Assembly (NCBI GenBank): GCA_963664595.2
Contig: CAXXOK010000010.1
Coordinates: 806,001-870,000 of the forward strand
Direction: 5' to 3'
Source: CAXXOK01 sp963664595
GTDB taxonomy: Bacteria; Bacillota; Clostridia; Christensenellales; Aristaeellaceae
Length of the DNA stretch: 64,000 nt
In this document: one piece after another, positions 7,940-16,604 of the stretch
Layout: each line of letters opens with the position of its first letter
Numbering within the stretch: position 1 is the stretch's first letter
Program-made: the position numbers and the translations under genes
Notes under the pieces: model-generated
The model's database searches: none
Told to the model about the DNA's origin: nothing
What the model saw: the letters and a program-made list of their open reading frames with translations, nothing else

Positions 7940-10351
7940 ATGGAACAGACCACGCGCAAAAGGCCATTACCGCGGCTCCCCGTTCTGCCGCTGAGAGGCA
8001 CAATGGTCTTTCCGCATATGGTGCTGCATTTTGATGTCGGACGCGCCAAAAGCGTTTCCGCACTGGAAAAGGCAATGCTGGAGGATCAGCGCATCTTTTT
8101 GGTCGCCCAGCGCGACGCGGATGTCGATTCCCCTACGCTGAATGATCTATATACCGTTGGCACCATTGCCAAAGTCAAGCAGGTGCTCAATCTCCCCGGC
8201 GACAGCCTTCGTGTGCTCGTTACCGGCGAAAAACGCGCAAGACTGAAAGAAATCGTACAGGACGAGCCGTTTCTTTTGGGAGAAGTCAGTGCCGTCAGCA
8301 ACCGGGCTCCTAAAAACACGGACGAGCTACAGGCGCTGGTACGCACCACCCACGCCATCTTTGAGGAATATTGTGCCCAAAGCATGCGCGTATCCCAGGA
8401 AACCCTGCAAAGCGTCATGGCGATCGATAAACCCGATCAGCTGGCGGACGTGATTGCGGCCAATGCCCTCACCCAGTTTTCGGACCGGCAGGAGCTTTTG
8501 GAAATCATGAATGTTCAAAAGCGGCTGGAAACGCTCTGCACCATTCTGCTGAGGGAAACCGAGCTGAGCGAGCTGGAAAAAAACATCCAGGCCCGCATCA
8601 AGCTGCAGATTGAGAAAAGTCAGAAGGATTACTATCTGCGCGAGCAGATCAAAGCCATTCAGACGGAGCTTGGCGATAAGGAAGCAACCGATATCGAAGA
8701 GCTGCGTGAGCGCCTGGAAGAGACGCCTCTTAACGACGAGGCGCGTCAGAAAACCGAGCGCGAGCTGGAACGCCTGTCCCACATGATGCCCGGCACACCG
8801 GAAGTAAACATCAGCCGCACCTATGTGGAGTGGATTCTGGATCTTCCGTGGGGAAAAACCTCCGAGGATAACCTGAACCTCAAGCATGCCCGGAAAATTT
8901 TGGACCGCGACCATTACGGGCTGGAGGACGTTAAGGACCGAATTATCGAGTATCTTGCCGTACTGCGCATGAAAAAGGATATGAAAGGCCCCATTCTCTG
9001 CTTTGTTGGCCCTCCCGGCGTCGGAAAAACCAGTATCGTGCGCGCCGTTGCCGAGGCGGTTGGACGCAAGTTTGTCCAAATGTCCCTGGGCGGCGTTCGT
9101 GATGAGGCGGAAATCCGCGGCCACCGCCGTACGTATGTCGGCGCCATTCCCGGCCGTATCATCGCCGGAATCAAGCAGGCGGGCACAATGAACCCCGTGT
9201 TTCTGTTTGATGAAATCGATAAAATGAGCAGCGATTTCCGCGGCGATCCCGCTTCCGCCATGCTGGAAGTACTGGATGCCGAGCAAAACGACGCGTTCCG
9301 CGATCATTACATGGAACTGCCGGTGGATTTAAGCCGCGTCATGTTCATTACCACCGCCAATACTGTCGATACCATTCCCCCCGCCCTGCTGGACCGCCTG
9401 GAGCTGATCGAGGTTCCCAGCTATACGGAGCTTGATAAGCTGAAAATCGCGTCCCGCCATCTGCTTCCCAAGCAGATTAAAGAGCACGGATTGCAGCCCG
9501 AAAGCATGCACATGAGCAATACCGTGCTGGCCAGGCTGATCGACGGCTACACCCGCGAAGCCGGCGTGCGCAAGCTGGAGCGGCAAATTGCCCGGCTGGC
9601 ACGCAAGGCTGCCGTGGAAATTCTGGATACCTCAGTAAAGACGGTTACCATTACCTCTGCTAAGCTGAAGGAATACCTCGGCGCGCCCCGCTATGTCCGT
9701 GAGGATCTGGAAAAGGAAGATCTCATCGGCATCGTCAACGGCCTGGCCGTTACCTCTGTCGGCGGTGAAACGCTGGAGGTGGAGTGCTCCATCATGCAGG
9801 GCACCGGATCGCTGCAATTGACCGGCAAACTGGGAGATGTAATGCAGGAAAGCGCAAAGGCTTCCCTCTCCTGGGTGCGTACCCATGCCGATTCCTGGGG
9901 CATCCCGGCGAATTTCTTCAAAGAGCACGATATCCATTTTCATGTTCCCGAAGGCGCGGTTCCCAAGGACGGTCCTTCGGCGGGCATCGCCATCACCACC
10001 GCGCTGACCAGCGCGCTCCTGTCCATTCCCGTACGGCAGGATGTAGCCATGACCGGGGAAATCACCCTGCGGGGCCGTGTGCTGCCCATCGGCGGACTAA
10101 AGGAAAAGCTGCTGGCTGCCAGCCGCGCCAACATAAAAGAAGTGTTAATCCCCAAGGGAAACGAAAAGGATTTGGAAGATGTGCCCGCGGTAATCCTGAA
10201 AAAACTGCGGATCACCCCGGTGGAGCAGATGGCGGATGTCCTTCCTCACGCGCTCACCGCCATGCCCTTCAGCAAGTCCATCCTTCCGGAGCTTTCCACC
10301 ATTTCCGCACAGATCGGCCGCAATGAGCATGCCCCCTTCCCGAGGGCCTGA
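7940..10351 (+). CDS. lon: Lon protease (LonA type)
   Basis: An 803-residue homohexameric AAA+ serine protease for misfolded and regulatory proteins. Domains in order: N-terminal LAN domain (LPVLPLRGTMVFPHMV), coiled-coil region, AAA+ module with Walker A GPPGVGKTS and Walker B PVFLFDEIDKM, and a C-terminal protease domain with the catalytic Ser in PKDGPSAGIA and Lys in GGLKEKLLAASRA. Start ATG 7940 follows AAGGAGG with 6-nt spacing; the open frame runs back to 7883 but would overlap clpX. There is no transmembrane insert, so this is LonA, not LonB. Confidence 0.96.
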   Translation: MEQTTRKRPLPRLPVLPLRGTMVFPHMVLHFDVGRAKSVSALEKAMLEDQRIFLVAQRDADVDSPTLNDLYTVGTIAKVKQVLNLPGDSLRVLVTGEKRARLKEIVQDEPFLLGEVSAVSNRAPKNTDELQALVRTTHAIFEEYCAQSMRVSQETLQSVMAIDKPDQLADVIAANALTQFSDRQELLEIMNVQKRLETLCTILLRETELSELEKNIQARIKLQIEKSQKDYYLREQIKAIQTELGDKEATDIEELRERLEETPLNDEARQKTERELERLSHMMPGTPEVNISRTYVEWILDLPWGKTSEDNLNLKHARKILDRDHYGLEDVKDRIIEYLAVLRMKKDMKGPILCFVGPPGVGKTSIVRAVAEAVGRKFVQMSLGGVRDEAEIRGHRRTYVGAIPGRIIAGIKQAGTMNPVFLFDEIDKMSSDFRGDPASAMLEVLDAEQNDAFRDHYMELPVDLSRVMFITTANTVDTIPPALLDRLELIEVPSYTELDKLKIASRHLLPKQIKEHGLQPESMHMSNTVLARLIDGYTREAGVRKLERQIARLARKAAVEILDTSVKTVTITSAKLKEYLGAPRYVREDLEKEDLIGIVNGLAVTSVGGETLEVECSIMQGTGSLQLTGKLGDVMQESAKASLSWVRTHADSWGIPANFFKEHDIHFHVPEGAVPKDGPSAGIAITTALTSALLSIPVRQDVAMTGEITLRGRVLPIGGLKEKLLAASRANIKEVLIPKGNEKDLEDVPAVILKKLRITPVEQMADVLPHALTAMPFSKSILPELSTISAQIGRNEHAPFPRA

Positions 10352-10353
10352 TC

Positions 10354-10935
10354 ATGATCATAACAAACGCCACGTTTATCACAAGCATGGCAGCGTATCA
10401 TGAGAATCCCCCCATCACCCTTCCCCAGTTGGCGGTTGTCGGCAAAAGCAACGTTGGGAAAAGCTCGCTGATTAACGCGCTTTGCCAGCGGAAAAGTCTT
10501 TGCAGAACCTCCTCCACACCCGGGAAAACGCGGCTGATCAACGTATTTCTCATCAACGATTCATTTCATCTGGTTGATCTGCCCGGCTATGGTTTTGCCA
10601 AAGTCAACAAGGCGGAAAAGCAGCGCTGGGGTGAAATGATGGAAGCCTATTTCCGCGAAAGCACGCTGCTCAAACACGCGCTTCAGCTGGTGGATATCCG
10701 CCACGCACCAACCGACGATGATATCGCCATGGCAGCGTTTTACCGCGGCAACGGCATTCCCTTTACCGTGATTGCCACCAAAGCGGATAAAATCAGCCGC
10801 GGCGCGCGTATGAAATACCTCGCCCCTATCTGCCGCGCCATGCAGAAGCAGCCCTGGGAAATCATTCCCTTTTCCGCAACGGATCAAACGGGCCGCACAG
10901 AGCTTCTCCAGCAAATTGAAACCATGATGTCCTGA
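10354..10935 (+). CDS. ysxC: Ribosome biogenesis GTPase YsxC/YihA (EngB)
   Basis: A 193-residue TRAFAC GTPase needed for large ribosomal subunit assembly. G1 is GKSNVGKSS, G3 is DLPGYGFAKV, and G4 is TKADK. It starts 2 nt after the lon stop, the same lon-ysxC order as in Bacillus, and is probably translationally coupled to lon. Confidence 0.95.
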   Translation: MIITNATFITSMAAYHENPPITLPQLAVVGKSNVGKSSLINALCQRKSLCRTSSTPGKTRLINVFLINDSFHLVDLPGYGFAKVNKAEKQRWGEMMEAYFRESTLLKHALQLVDIRHAPTDDDIAMAAFYRGNGIPFTVIATKADKISRGARMKYLAPICRAMQKQPWEIIPFSATDQTGRTELLQQIETMMS

Positions 10936-10977
10936 ACCAATCGAATTGTTTCATTTTATACATAGGGAGAGATCAGT

Positions 10978-12093
10978 ATGATACATGTAGAAACACTTCA
11001 AAAAACACCGGAAGGTGTCCGGGCATTTTTGGCGCTCCCCAAACGCTTGTACCGTAAGGACGCGTATTGGGTTCCCCCGATGAAGCGTATGGAAATCCAT
11101 CACCTGATCGGTGAGCACAATCCCTGGCGAAACGGTCCCCATTCGCTGTTTCTGGCTTACGATGATGAACGTCCCGTGGCGCGTGTGCTGGCCGGTGTAG
11201 ATGAACGCATTAACGAGCGTATGGGCCAGAAACGCGGCTATATCGCCCTGTTTGAAAGCGAAAACAACATGGAGTATGCGCGTGCCGTGTTGGATGCCGC
11301 CGTCAACTACCTGAAACAGCTGGGCATGGATCTTGTCATCGGCCCCAACGAACCCGGTTTTGATGATTACACCGAAGGCCTGTTATACGAAGGCTTCGAC
11401 AATCTCAACTCCCTGTTCAATCCCTACAATCCGCCGTACTATCATGCGTTCTTTACCGAGTACGGCTTTACCAAATTCCGGGATCACCGCGCCTATCTGC
11501 TGAAGATGAGCGAGTTCCCCGCCGCCGCCTATGAAAAGCTGTCCGATATGGCGCAAAAGCGTTTCGGTTTCCATGTGGCGCCTGCGGATTTACGGCCGGA
11601 CAACCGGGAAACGTTGGCGCGCGATGTGGCAAACATGATTGCCAAGGCGCTGCCCTCCGATTCCGAAATCATTCCCCCGACGATTGATGATACGCTGACA
11701 GAGCTCAAGTTCCTGCTCCGTTATACCCGGGCGGATCTTCTGGTTATCGCCTATGCAGGCGACAGGCTTGTAGGCGTTGCCGTTGCGTTTTCCGACTATT
11801 CCAAGCTGGCGAAGATGATCAACGGCAGGCTATTCCCGTTCGGCTGGGTCGCGCGGATTTTCCATAAAATCCGTACCGCTCGCTGCTCCATGGTGTTCGT
11901 AGCTCCGGATTATCACAACAAGGCCGTAAACGCCGCCATGATGCTCAAGATGTATCAGCATGCCAAAGAGATTGGCATTCAGGCGTTTGAGATCTCCGCA
12001 ATCGACGAAACCAACCTCCAAAGCGCCCTGTCGCTGGAACGCGCCGGAGCAAAGCATTACCGGGTTTACCGTCAGTACCAGATGAAGCTGTAG
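10978..12093 (+). CDS. GNAT-superfamily protein, YghO-like
   Basis: A 371-residue soluble protein. It has the N-terminal FLALPKRLYRKDAYWVPPMK text and a two-lobed GNAT-like layout: LFLAYDDERPVARVLAGVDE early, VIAYAGDRLVGVAVAFSD later, then MVFVAPDYHNKAVNAAMMLK and a C-terminal AGAKHYRVYRQYQM. This resembles the poorly characterised YghO group found next to unrelated genes in many bacteria. Substrate is unknown. It sits 42 nt after ysxC with its own GGGAGAG ribosome site and ends the operon before a strong terminator. Confidence 0.7.
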   Translation: MIHVETLQKTPEGVRAFLALPKRLYRKDAYWVPPMKRMEIHHLIGEHNPWRNGPHSLFLAYDDERPVARVLAGVDERINERMGQKRGYIALFESENNMEYARAVLDAAVNYLKQLGMDLVIGPNEPGFDDYTEGLLYEGFDNLNSLFNPYNPPYYHAFFTEYGFTKFRDHRAYLLKMSEFPAAAYEKLSDMAQKRFGFHVAPADLRPDNRETLARDVANMIAKALPSDSEIIPPTIDDTLTELKFLLRYTRADLLVIAYAGDRLVGVAVAFSDYSKLAKMINGRLFPFGWVARIFHKIRTARCSMVFVAPDYHNKAVNAAMMLKMYQHAKEIGIQAFEISAIDETNLQSALSLERAGAKHYRVYRQYQMKL

Positions 12094-12113
12094 TCCATAC
12101 GGCATAACAGCAT

Positions 12114-12153
12114 AAAAGCGCCTTGCCCACAGATGTTTGGGCAAGGCGCTTTT
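12114..12153. terminator. Bidirectional terminator between convergent genes
   Basis: Perfect 16-bp inverted repeat AAAAGCGCCTTGCCCA / TGGGCAAGGCGCTTTT with an 8-nt loop. The A/T ends serve as U-tracts in both directions, closing the tig-to-GNAT operon and the 12173-13999 gene. Confidence 0.9.
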
Positions 12154-12172
12154 ACTGCAATGTATTGTTTGG

Positions 12173-13999
12173 TTATTTTGTTGGCGCGTTACATTTCAGG
12201 CACGGACGCAATTGGTTGTATGGCGCGTTACCCAGCTCGCCATATGTGAAGGTGGCCATTGGCAAGTATTTGGCGTTTACCGCGTTGCATTCCGGATCGG
12301 CATGGTAATATGTACCGCCGTTTGCGTTATAATACAGTATGGTGCTGTCCGGTGGAACAGGCGTTACCGTCATACGCGGCGCCAATGTGAAGATGGCATC
12401 CAAGTCCGATGGTACTGTCGTTGCGCTGGCTTTGTCATCTATATCATTGGTGGATAACGAATTGGGATCCACATACCAGTCCCCTTCCTCGTAATCCATC
12501 AGGATCACAAACCGGTAACGGACCGGGTCGTTTCCATTGTTCTTATCAATGGTCGCATTCATGGTGATGGAACGGGAGGTGTCGTTGTCCGTTCCCGAAA
12601 TGGCTTCAATGCTGTATTCCTGCGGCGTACGGTTGGAGATGATGATAAACAGCTCAGCGGCCGCGTCCGTTTTCGTCTGCCGCCAGGCGGGCATAACATA
12701 GTTGAGCATATCCTCCACACGGTTCTCCATCCAGTTATCCATAAAAGCCGACAGCCGCTGACCGGCTTCGGTATCCTTTGGTAGCACCTCAACCGGCGAG
12801 GTGGTTACCGGCGCCTGATCCGCCTGATATCCAAGCGCACCGGCAGACGGTTCATCCGTAATCACCGGCGTGGGCTGTGCCGTGATATTGGCGCCTGTAT
12901 TGACAAGATCGCTGTTTCCGCTCGCCATCATCACGACAACGATAATGCACATCAGCCCATATCCGATCGATATTCCTGTGCGCATCGAGGAGCCGAAGGT
13001 CTGCCGGTACCACATAATCCCGACAGAAGAGGCGCTGGCAATCATGAACAGATACCGGATAATATCAAACTCGCCCGGTAAAGCGATGCAAAGAACGAAA
13101 ATCAAGGGAAGAATAATATACAGCAGCATTTTCAGCCAATTGTCAATATTAACCGGCTGCTTTGGAGCGGGTCCGGTCGGCTGTATGGGCGGCTGTCCCC
13201 CGTCATTTGTAAACTGATATCCCGGATACGCTCCCATCCCCGGCGTATTGGGCTGGGGTTGCGGCGGCTGTGTATACATGGGCTGGTTATATGGCAGAGG
13301 CTGATCCTGATACGGCATGCCCTGCTGCACGAAATTCGGCTGCTGCGGCACCGTGGGCATAGGCTGATCTGCCCGCATAACAGTCGGCGGCACATAGCCC
13401 TGTGCCCTGACGCTGCCCGCAGTATTCTCCTGAGCCGTCTGCGCCGCATTGACAAGCGGCGGGCGCGCATACGTCGGCGGTGTGCCTGTCAGCGGTTGGT
13501 TCATCGTATTGAATGGATCCGGATATCCGGTAAATCCGTTCTGCCCTCCCATGGGTTGCATGGGGTATCCAGTGGGAACGTTCATCCCCATCGGAGGATA
13601 TCCGTTTTGTCCATTTCCTCCCTGCGTTGGATATCCGCCCTGCATGCCCGCGCTCTGTGGCGGAAAGCTTGGCTGCATGCTGATACCCTGCATGGGGAAT
13701 CCGTTTGGAGTCTCTATCCCCTGCATCGGAAACGGGTTCTGATTAACCATGGGTTGATTGGATACTGGCATCTGCTGAAAGGGAATGGCTCCCTGCTGCG
13801 GAACCGGATCGTGAAAAATGCCCTGTGGGCCTGAAAATTGATCGGGAAATCCCGGAATCTGCGCGTCATAAGCAGTCGTTGGTTTCTGAGTGAAATCCAG
13901 CTCTGAATTGGCTTGCTTTTCCGGTTGCTTTTTTCGTAAACCACGCCTTTGCATGCCATAGGTCGGCGTAGTCGTATATTTGTTTCGGCCAGAGCTCAT
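12173..13999 (-). CDS. Pro/Gln/Gly-rich membrane protein with Cys/His tail, function unknown
   Basis: A 608-residue protein of no family I recognise. Residues about 40-280 are low complexity, rich in Pro, Gln, Gly, Met and Tyr with recurring PMQG, GYP and QPM units, and are probably disordered. Three likely membrane segments follow (about 291-308, 313-331 and 341-360). A globular region (about 385-550) contains AFMDNWMENRVEDMLNYV, which resembles extracytoplasmic domains of clostridial membrane proteins. The C-terminus carries YYHADPEC, then 30-odd residues, then CLKC, a possible metal-binding knuckle. ATG 13999 follows AAGGAGAG. Own promoter at 14047-14074 and terminator at 12114-12153, so it is monocistronic. 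Confidence 0.8.
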   Translation of the reverse strand: MSSGRNKYTTTPTYGMQRRGLRKKQPEKQANSELDFTQKPTTAYDAQIPGFPDQFSGPQGIFHDPVPQQGAIPFQQMPVSNQPMVNQNPFPMQGIETPNGFPMQGISMQPSFPPQSAGMQGGYPTQGGNGQNGYPPMGMNVPTGYPMQPMGGQNGFTGYPDPFNTMNQPLTGTPPTYARPPLVNAAQTAQENTAGSVRAQGYVPPTVMRADQPMPTVPQQPNFVQQGMPYQDQPLPYNQPMYTQPPQPQPNTPGMGAYPGYQFTNDGGQPPIQPTGPAPKQPVNIDNWLKMLLYIILPLIFVLCIALPGEFDIIRYLFMIASASSVGIMWYRQTFGSSMRTGISIGYGLMCIIVVVMMASGNSDLVNTGANITAQPTPVITDEPSAGALGYQADQAPVTTSPVEVLPKDTEAGQRLSAFMDNWMENRVEDMLNYVMPAWRQTKTDAAAELFIIISNRTPQEYSIEAISGTDNDTSRSITMNATIDKNNGNDPVRYRFVILMDYEEGDWYVDPNSLSTNDIDDKASATTVPSDLDAIFTLAPRMTVTPVPPDSTILYYNANGGTYYHADPECNAVNAKYLPMATFTYGELGNAPYNQLRPCLKCNAPTK

Positions 14000-14046
14000 G
14001 CATTCTCTCCTTGGGTATGTCTAACCTGTTACTGTGGGAGAGTAAC

Positions 14047-14074
14047 ATTATATCATATATTTCGTTTTTGTAAA
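14047..14074 (-). promoter_or_regulatory. Promoter of the 608-residue membrane protein gene
   Basis: Minus-strand TTTACA (14074-14069), 16-nt spacer, TATAAT (14052-14047), about 45 nt before the start codon. Confidence 0.65.
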
Positions 14075-14082
14075 TCGCGCGA

Positions 14083-14140
14083 ATGCAGCCGTAAAACATA
14101 CTTCATCGTTTGTAACAATTCCGAAGCTTTGCGGCTGCAT
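14083..14140. repeat. Short inverted repeat upstream of the promoter
   Basis: ATGCAGCCG (14083-14091) is perfectly inverted at 14132-14140 and the stem can extend a few pairs inward. On the minus strand the loop contains AAACGATGAAG, a string also found at the start of the large repeat 14174-14331. It may be a small relative of that family. There is no U-tract, so a terminator is unlikely. Confidence 0.4.
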
Positions 14141-14173
14141 TTCTGGCAAGCGGCGCTATTTATCTGAGGCCAA

Positions 14174-14331
14174 GGTAAACGCTGCGTAAAGCGCCTGTGT
14201 AATGGCGAATTGCTTTTTATCGGATTGGGTTTGTTGAAACCGTATCTGTGGCATCGTTGCGTCATGGGTTTCAGCATACCCAATCCGGTGGAAATACAAT
14301 CGCCAGTGTACAGGGACTGCTTCATCGTTTA
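14174..14331. repeat. Long imperfect inverted repeat, copy 1 (158 bp)
   Basis: Two arms of about 66 bp (14174-14241 and 14267-14331) are inverted copies of each other, about 75 percent identical by eye, around a 25-nt centre. Perfect blocks include CGGATTGGGT/ACCCAATCCG and GAAACC/GGTTTC. The outer end overlaps the TAA stop of the E2-like gene. It shares terminal sequence with copies at 21671, 23289 and 50141. A transcript in either direction would fold into a giant hairpin. Confidence 0.8.
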
Positions 14332-15222
14332 TCTGGCTTCAATTTTTGGCTCGTGGTATTCCGCTCCTTCATTATAATAAACCTTTTCCGGTGGCGTTTC
14401 CAAAAGTTTAGGGTTTTTCAGGCACTGTTTCATAATCTTGAACATCTTGGCAAACGTAGCGCCGCCGCATACGCGTTCATCCACTGTTACGCCAATGGGG
14501 ATGGTGGCATAGCGGACTGTGTTTCCCTTCGCATCCATCTTATATCTGCGGTCCGGCGTACCGATCGCCATGAACGCGCTGGTATTGCCGAAGTTATAAA
14601 TATGGTGGAATACGCTCTTGAGGCCGATGGATGCGTTGTTGGTTAAAAACATGCTGGTATGGAACGGGAGCTCGTCGATCAGGAAGCCCGGCAGAATGCC
14701 ATACCGGTCCAGGGTGCGCGCCGTCCATACAATCAGCGATGTAAGTCCGGGTATTTTCAGTACAACCTTGGCAATTCTGATCGCGCCACCCACGTCCTCA
14801 ATTTTCCGGTTTTCCTCAATCTTTTTGGTAACACGCGCCCGGACATCATAAATGGTATCGCTCGGGTCAAAGCGGATCTTAATCGTGTTCTCCTTCACAC
14901 TGTCGTCTTCGGTATCCATCAGCACAACCAGCGAGCAGGTCAGCTCCGTACGGTTGAAGTATTGCTTGTTGATGATGAACCGGTTGATTTCCGGCACCTG
15001 GGAAATTGCCCGCACATACGCGGCAATGACCAGTTCCATAAAGGTGATCTTAATCTTCTCTGTTCTTGCCTTCTCGGCGATATACCGCATCAGCGGCTCA
15101 TACTCCAGATCGTGGCCCAGAAAAACCATGGCATCACAGCGCATTGGCATCAGATAAGGCATCGCCTCAATAATAGGATCTAAATTGCGCACCCTCCGCC
15201 CTTCATGTCGTCGTCCAAACAC
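14329..15222 (-). CDS. Standalone 2-oxoacid dehydrogenase E2-fold (CAT-like) protein, probably inactive
   Basis: A 297-residue protein with the trimeric acyltransferase fold of E2 components and chloramphenicol acetyltransferase: KIKITFMELVIAAYVRAI near the middle, SLVVLMDTEDD, and the C-terminal IGVTVDERVCGGATFAKMF. There is no lipoyl or peripheral-subunit domain, and no E1 or E3 gene nearby. In true E2 enzymes the last motif reads DHRVxDG with catalytic His and Asp; here it is DERVCGG, so both are replaced. Start is GTG 15222 (VFGRRHEGRRV) after GAAAGGAAG. Similar standalone proteins occur in Clostridia without known role. It may bind an acyl-CoA-like ligand or serve structurally. Confidence 0.75.
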   Translation of the reverse strand: MFGRRHEGRRVRNLDPIIEAMPYLMPMRCDAMVFLGHDLEYEPLMRYIAEKARTEKIKITFMELVIAAYVRAISQVPEINRFIINKQYFNRTELTCSLVVLMDTEDDSVKENTIKIRFDPSDTIYDVRARVTKKIEENRKIEDVGGAIRIAKVVLKIPGLTSLIVWTARTLDRYGILPGFLIDELPFHTSMFLTNNASIGLKSVFHHIYNFGNTSAFMAIGTPDRRYKMDAKGNTVRYATIPIGVTVDERVCGGATFAKMFKIMKQCLKNPKLLETPPEKVYYNEGAEYHEPKIEAR

Positions 15223-15298
15223 TTTTTGTTCTTCCTTTCATTAGTCAGTATAAACGAAACAATTGTATCCTTTTTAGCTGCCCTTCGTCAAGGCAACC

Positions 15299-15327
15299 TT
15301 GACCCTTGCCCGGCAGTGAGCTATACT
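15299..15327 (+). promoter_or_regulatory. Promoter of the aldose 1-epimerase gene
   Basis: TTGACC, 17-nt spacer, TATACT; about 22 nt from the likely transcription start to the start codon at 15356. Confidence 0.8.
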
Positions 15328-15355
15328 GTAAAAAACTTTGTCCGGAGGAATATTT

Positions 15356-16393
15356 ATGAAAGTCACGCAGAAACCTTTTGGTACGGATCATCTCGGTCAT
15401 CCCGTTACGGAATATACCCTGACCAACGCTTCCGGAGCGTCCGTATCGGTGATGGATTTAGGCGGAACCATCACCCGTATTCTGATGCCGGACCGGGAAG
15501 GAAAGCTGGGCGACGTTGTGCTGGGGTACGACGATGCCCAGTCATATATGGAGCACAGCGGCTATCTGGGGGCGCTGATCGGCCGTTTTGGCAATCGTAT
15601 CGGCGGCGCATCTTTTGATTTGGACGGCAAAACCTATCCTCTGCAACCCAACAATGGGCCAAATAACCTGCACGGCGGCCCGGATGGTTTTGCCCGCCGC
15701 ATGTTCGGCGTCACTGTCACAGACGGCGCAGTGGTGTTCACCCTCACAAGCCCCGACGGCGACCAGGGCTTCCCCGGCACCTTGAAGGTGGAAGCCGCCT
15801 ATACCCTCAGCGACGATAACGCGTTCACGATCACCTATCGCGCCACCACTGACAAGATCACCATTGTGAACCTGACCAACCATTCCTATTTCAATCTGGA
15901 CGGTCAGGGCGCAAAGGATATTAAGGACATGACCTTGCAGCTGTATGCCGATTGTGTGACCGAAACAGATACCGGGCTGATCCCAACCGGCAAGATGATC
16001 CCGACCTCGGAGCTTGTGTACGGTTTTCAAACCCCGACCCGGATCGGCGATGTGCTTGATCATCCGGATGCGGCCATGCAAAACGCCAGGGGAGTGGATT
16101 TCAACTTCTGTGCGGGCAGAGACCGCGAATATAAGCTGATCGCCACGCTCTACTCCCCCAAAACCGGCCGTGAAATGCAGACCCTGACCGATCTGCCCGG
16201 CGTGCAAATTTACACCGGACAGGGGCTGGACCAGGATGGAAAGGACGGCGCTCATTACGGTATGTACGGCGCCATTTGTCTGGAAACACAACGGTATCCC
16301 GACGCCATCCATCATCCGCACTTCCCCAGCGTCGTACTGCGGCCCGAGGAAGTATATTTCACCCAAACCACCTACCGCTTCTCAGTTCGCTGA
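15356..16393 (+). CDS. galM: Aldose 1-epimerase (mutarotase)
   Basis: A 345-residue galactose-mutarotase-fold enzyme interconverting alpha and beta anomers of hexoses. Family blocks: LGGTITRILMPDREGKLGDV, GRFGNRIGGASF, NNGPNNLHGGPDGFARRMF, the His-bearing NLTNHSYFNLDGQG, and the C-terminal CLETQRYPDAIHHPHFPSV with the likely catalytic Glu nearby in LRPEEVYFTQT. Start ATG 15356 follows GGAGGAATATTT; the frame reaches back to 15338 without a ribosome site. Cytosolic, no signal peptide. It stands alone, with no sugar operon around it. Confidence 0.93.
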   Translation: MKVTQKPFGTDHLGHPVTEYTLTNASGASVSVMDLGGTITRILMPDREGKLGDVVLGYDDAQSYMEHSGYLGALIGRFGNRIGGASFDLDGKTYPLQPNNGPNNLHGGPDGFARRMFGVTVTDGAVVFTLTSPDGDQGFPGTLKVEAAYTLSDDNAFTITYRATTDKITIVNLTNHSYFNLDGQGAKDIKDMTLQLYADCVTETDTGLIPTGKMIPTSELVYGFQTPTRIGDVLDHPDAAMQNARGVDFNFCAGRDREYKLIATLYSPKTGREMQTLTDLPGVQIYTGQGLDQDGKDGAHYGMYGAICLETQRYPDAIHHPHFPSVVLRPEEVYFTQTTYRFSVR

Positions 16394-16396
16394 TGT

Positions 16397-16425
16397 TTGA
16401 CAGCGGCGCAGGAACATGATAGGAT
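16397..16425 (+). promoter_or_regulatory. Promoter of the ABC-F gene
   Basis: Perfect TTGACA, 17-nt spacer, TAGGAT, starting 3 nt after the galM stop. It implies a leader of about 170 nt before the ABC-F start. Confidence 0.8.
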
Positions 16426-16431
16426 AAACCC

Positions 16432-16604
16432 ATCTGATAGGAAACGGAGCTGAAAGGATGCGCCAATAACCTGCCACCCTATACATGAAGGGAATTGCAA
16501 CGGTCAACCTGACAGGTTGAACCTGTTTGCAGTGGCAGGAAATGCGCGGCCGAGAGGCTCTGTTTTCTTTTGCCATCCCTTGTCTGAAAAAACGAGGTAA
16601 TCCA
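16432..16604 (+). promoter_or_regulatory. Leader with short upstream ORFs and competing hairpins (candidate antibiotic attenuator)
   Basis: Just after the promoter a GGAG ribosome site precedes a 3-codon ORF, ATG CGC CAA TAA (16458-16469, Met-Arg-Gln). Its stop is directly followed by CCTGCCAC (16470-16477), which is perfectly complementary to GTGGCAGG (16532-16539). Between them AACCTG (16506), CAGGTT (16513) and AACCTG (16520) allow two mutually exclusive small hairpins. GGCC-GAGA-GGCT followed by TGTTTTCTTTT (16548-16571) could be a weak terminator. A second possible ORF (MKGIATVNLTG) starts at 16485 without a ribosome site. Confidence 0.5.

Noticed and set aside
14053..14325. 90-residue minus-strand frame
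   Set aside because: It runs through the inverted repeat and has no ribosome site.
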